IMG/VR virus record: IMGVR_UViG_3300013101_000013 | Location: 1-52,149 of that record | DNA from: a virus | Reading direction: 5' to 3' (one strand) | Length of the DNA: 52,149 nt | Shown: piece after piece, positions 50,131-52,149 of the stretch | How positions within the stretch are numbered: the stretch's first letter is position 1 | Layout: each line of letters starts with the position of its first letter | Translations under genes and position numbers: made by a program | Notes under the pieces: generated by a model | What the model was told of the DNA's origin: nothing | Database searches by the model: none | What the model saw: only the letters and a program-made list of their open reading frames with translations

Positions 50131-50535
50131 ATGAAGAGTGCTATGAGTAGAAACGAAGAAGACACTGGTGAGAAGCGGGAGCCCATCACCAACACCATTG
50201 CGGATGGCATCGGCAGTGGTATCGAGGGACTGTTCTATCTCGTCGGCAGGGCTTCGCCCGTCGTCGCTGATGCAGCAGCCGCCGTCGCAGCAACCCGTGC
50301 CGGGACCCACGTCGTGCAGCATGCGCACACCGGTTACGTCAAGGGGTGGAACGCCACCTTGGAGAACCGCATGAAGAAGCAGCGTCGTGCTGGGCGTGCC
50401 CGGTTCGGCGACAAGTTCGACGAGGGCGTCCAGCGCGCCAAGGTCGGAGTCCGCGAACTCGTGGATCAGGTGCACAAGGACATCGAGAGCCTGCGTGGCA
50501 ACGAGCCGCAGCTCAAGCCGGTACCCGGCGAGTAG
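50131..50535 (+). CDS. Hypothetical protein
   Basis: A 134-residue protein with ATG at 50131 and GGAGGAGG upstream; an ATG at 50104 is possible but has a weaker context. It has a Gly-rich segment with a mild hydrophobic helix (GIGSGIEGLFYLVGRASPVV), an Ala-rich stretch, and a basic helical C-terminus (NRMKKQRRAGRARFG, then VRELVDQVHKDIESL). A DNA- or membrane-associated protein is possible. Confidence 0.6.
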   Translation: MKSAMSRNEEDTGEKREPITNTIADGIGSGIEGLFYLVGRASPVVADAAAAVAATRAGTHVVQHAHTGYVKGWNATLENRMKKQRRAGRARFGDKFDEGVQRAKVGVRELVDQVHKDIESLRGNEPQLKPVPGE

Positions 50536-50542
50536 GAGGGAA

Positions 50543-50555
50543 GAGGTAACCACAT
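50543..50555 (+). repeat. Second copy of leader element GAGGTAACCACAT
   Basis: The 13-nt leader of the gene at 50131 (50120-50132) recurs exactly at 50543-50555, but the following base makes ATC instead of ATG. It looks like a duplicated translation-initiation region that has lost its start codon. The in-frame continuation encodes a short Cys-containing peptide. Confidence 0.55.
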
Positions 50556-50632
50556 CAAAGGACGGTGTAAGAGAGCCACCAATTACTGCTCTCGTGAGAC
50601 GGAACATGTGAACCCTAGAAAGGGACCTAAGC

Positions 50633-51394
50633 ATGCCCACCAAGAAGGAACGACAGGCCGCTGCCAAGAAGCTCGCTGACGAGCAGGCCGCCGCCGCGGA
50701 GCAGAAGCCCACCGAGGAGACCGTCGAGGTCGCGGTGGAGGAAGCTCCCGAAGAGACGACGGAAATGCCCGTCGTTGATGTGACCGAACTCTACTCCGGC
50801 GTGACCTCGCACATCGCGGCCGGTGCGGAGCGGTTGCAGGTTATCGTCCGCGTGCCCGTGCTCGATGCGCTGGTCGCGAAGCGGCACCCGGACTTCAAGG
50901 CCTACGCCTCGATGTTCGGCCCGAAGGACACCAAAGGCATCGTGCATCCGGACTACCGCGGTGCGGTGCTCTGGGGCGCCACGGCCCGGGACCAGTGCAA
51001 CAAGGCTGGCATCGCGCTCGGCAACGCGTCGGTCGGCTCGTCCGGCTTCCCGGCTCCGCGCAACTCGTACGTCAAGACCAACAGCGGCTCCTCGTCGTTG
51101 GATGGTCGCACGTTCGGCGGCGGACTGTCCCTGACCAACGAGTGGCTGATCCTGCTCTTCGCCACCGAGGTGGAGACGCTGGAGGACTTCAAGGCCCAGC
51201 AGTGCGATCCCGAGACGATCGTGAACGAGCTGCGGGACAAGGTCCAGCAGTCCAAGGCCAACCGTCTGCGTCGCGAGGCCCGCCAGAACCGGCAGACCAC
51301 GTCGCAGAGCCGTAAGCCGCAGGGTCGTCAGCCCGAGGGCGTGACCTACGGTGGCGACAACAAGGACGAAGAGACCGGCGACATCGACGTCTAG
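50633..51394 (+). CDS. Hypothetical abundant-type protein
   Basis: A 253-residue protein with AAAGGGACC before ATG 50633. The N-terminus is a charged Lys/Ala/Glu coil (TKKERQAAAKKLADEQ). The middle has VIVRVPVLDALVAKRHPDFK, VLWGATARDQCNKAGIALG and GSSSLDGRTFGGGLSLTNEW. The C-terminus is basic and Gln/Arg-rich. No family is recognised. A 14-bp terminator follows immediately, suggesting a strongly transcribed single gene, and the codon use is more GC-rich than in the genes before. Confidence 0.6.
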   Translation: MPTKKERQAAAKKLADEQAAAAEQKPTEETVEVAVEEAPEETTEMPVVDVTELYSGVTSHIAAGAERLQVIVRVPVLDALVAKRHPDFKAYASMFGPKDTKGIVHPDYRGAVLWGATARDQCNKAGIALGNASVGSSGFPAPRNSYVKTNSGSSSLDGRTFGGGLSLTNEWLILLFATEVETLEDFKAQQCDPETIVNELRDKVQQSKANRLRREARQNRQTTSQSRKPQGRQPEGVTYGGDNKDEETGDIDV

Positions 51395-51414
51395 CTCGTA
51401 CTCCTGCCCATCCT

Positions 51415-51451
51415 GCCTCAGCTGCCCCTCAGGGGTGGCTGGGGCTTTCTT
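51415..51451 (+). terminator. Strong intrinsic terminator
   Basis: A 14-bp stem with a UCA loop (GCCTCAGCTGCCCC 51415-51428 with GGGGTGGCTGGGGC 51432-51445, several G-U pairs) is followed by TTTCTTC. It ends the 50633 gene transcript and shares its last bases with the leader of the next gene. Confidence 0.85.
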
Positions 51452-51458
51452 CAGTGCT

Positions 51459-51869
51459 ATGAAGGACAACAAGCTCTACCTCGCGTCGGCCGGCGTACTC
51501 ACGGCCCTGGCCATCTTCGGCACAGGCTTCATCGTCACCTGCCTCATCGCTGGGTTCCTGGTGTTCTTCTGCTTCTGGCTACTGGTTCAGAAGAGCCACG
51601 TGGTGAGGTTCCTCGTTCGGAGGTTCCCGCTGATCACAGATGCAGCTGTCACCCTCGGTTCATTCTTCATGTTCTCCGGGATGGGCATCGTCGCCATCCT
51701 CGCCTCCTCGGTGGTCGGCATTCTCACCACTGGGTACGTGGCCAAGGAGCGCATGCGCTGGCTGGAGTCCAAGGAGCAGTCCAAAGAGAACGGGCAGGGG
51801 CCCCGAAGGGGGGCGAAGCCCCCCGTACACCACTCACATCAGAAGTACTCACTTCCCGGCAGGGCCTAG
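51459..51869 (+). CDS. Small membrane protein
   Basis: A 136-residue membrane protein. ATG at 51459 lies 13 nt after a terminator stem with no visible ribosome-binding site; a GTG at 51351 would overlap the preceding gene and adds a Ser/Cys-rich stretch. It has hydrophobic spans LASAGVLTALAIFGTGFI, VTCLIAGFLVFFCFWLLV and FMFSGMGIVAILASSVVG, separated by basic loops, and a basic tail. The C-terminal region is encoded by a GC-rich hairpin (GGGGGGC with GCCCCCC). Function unknown. Confidence 0.55.
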   Translation: MKDNKLYLASAGVLTALAIFGTGFIVTCLIAGFLVFFCFWLLVQKSHVVRFLVRRFPLITDAAVTLGSFFMFSGMGIVAILASSVVGILTTGYVAKERMRWLESKEQSKENGQGPRRGAKPPVHHSHQKYSLPGRA

Positions 51870-52149
51870 GGCCCCTGCGGGAAGGAGACCAGTAGAGAGT
51901 AGGTTCAGCACCTTGACCGACTCCTCGTAGTGTCTCTTCACTAAGACAGGAAAACATACTGTTTAGTGTGACCTACAGATATTGCTCTCACAGAGGTACT
52001 TAGCTCTCTTGGAGTTGAGTAACAACACCGGCACCGGTCAGGTGCCGGGAGAGTAGAAGTAGAGGTACAGTCGAAGTGGAGAGTGGGTACCACTGGAGTA
52101 CAGGAGAAGTGAAAGTGGCCTGGCTCTAGGGGGGTACATAATAGAGAGA
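51870..52149 (+). other. Structured non-coding stretch reaching the right edge
   Basis: No gene is visible in these 280 bp. Three good hairpins follow each other: CACTAA-g-ACAG with CTGT-TTAGTG (51939-51968), ACTTAGCTC with GAGTTGAGT (51998-52020, two G-U pairs, which favours the plus strand) and CCGGCACC with GGTGCCGG (52028-52048, 8 bp). Further weak stems follow. This may be an untranslated leader or another structured RNA continuing beyond the window. Confidence 0.5.

Overview
The window is part of a tailed double-stranded DNA phage genome with a contractile tail (myovirus morphology). The decisive genes are a two-domain large terminase, portal, protease-scaffold fusion, HK97-fold major capsid protein, tail sheath and tail tube. 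No ribosomal RNA, tRNA, integrase or host housekeeping gene is visible. No DNA polymerase, helicase, endolysin or clear baseplate gene is visible either, and a long virion protein runs off the left edge, so this is probably a fragment of a larger genome. The host cannot be read from the sequence.

Region 1 (1-37885, minus strand) is one long, tightly packed virion block transcribed leftward. In transcription order it holds: two small cysteine-rich or helical genes, a four-cysteine gene in the small-terminase position, a 1190-residue protein with two nuclease-like domains, Gly/Ala-rich putative internal virion proteins with a free-standing endonuclease VII-type HNH gene among them, terminase, an unrecognised 632-residue protein, portal, protease-scaffold, a putative decoration protein, and the major capsid protein with a strong terminator. 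Next comes a mosaic adhesin module (Ig-like, fibre-like, LamG-like, beta-helix and a protein of 24 tandem 20-residue repeats), lying unusually between capsid and tail genes. Then follow connector-type proteins, sheath, tube, a UUCG-loop terminator, two further tube paralogs, two tail-chaperone-like proteins and the partial long protein in the tape-measure position.

Region 2 (37886-43160) is a regulatory and accessory segment. It carries a holin-like gene, an orphan zinc-knuckle gene, a lipoprotein, and a head-to-head pair of a sigma-70 factor and a Fis-type HTH protein. A leftward operon of ten overlapping tiny genes follows; eight of them share the N-terminal pattern M-x-P-x-x-Y-x-[IV]-x-P and look like a diversified paralog family.

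Region 3 (43161-52149, plus strand) starts with about 600 bp of densely self-complementary, largely non-coding DNA, a candidate large structured RNA. A complete type II hammerhead ribozyme (44297-44377) lies between two small genes. Beyond it is an operon with a 744-residue zinc-ribbon protein, a PcfJ-like protein and two tiny zinc proteins, whose first ribosome-binding site sits in a hairpin loop just after a strong terminator. The right end holds three more genes, intrinsic terminators, and another hairpin-rich stretch that reaches the window edge.

The most unusual features are the hammerhead ribozyme, the large structured RNA candidate, the tiny-gene paralog operon and the dual-nuclease virion-block protein.
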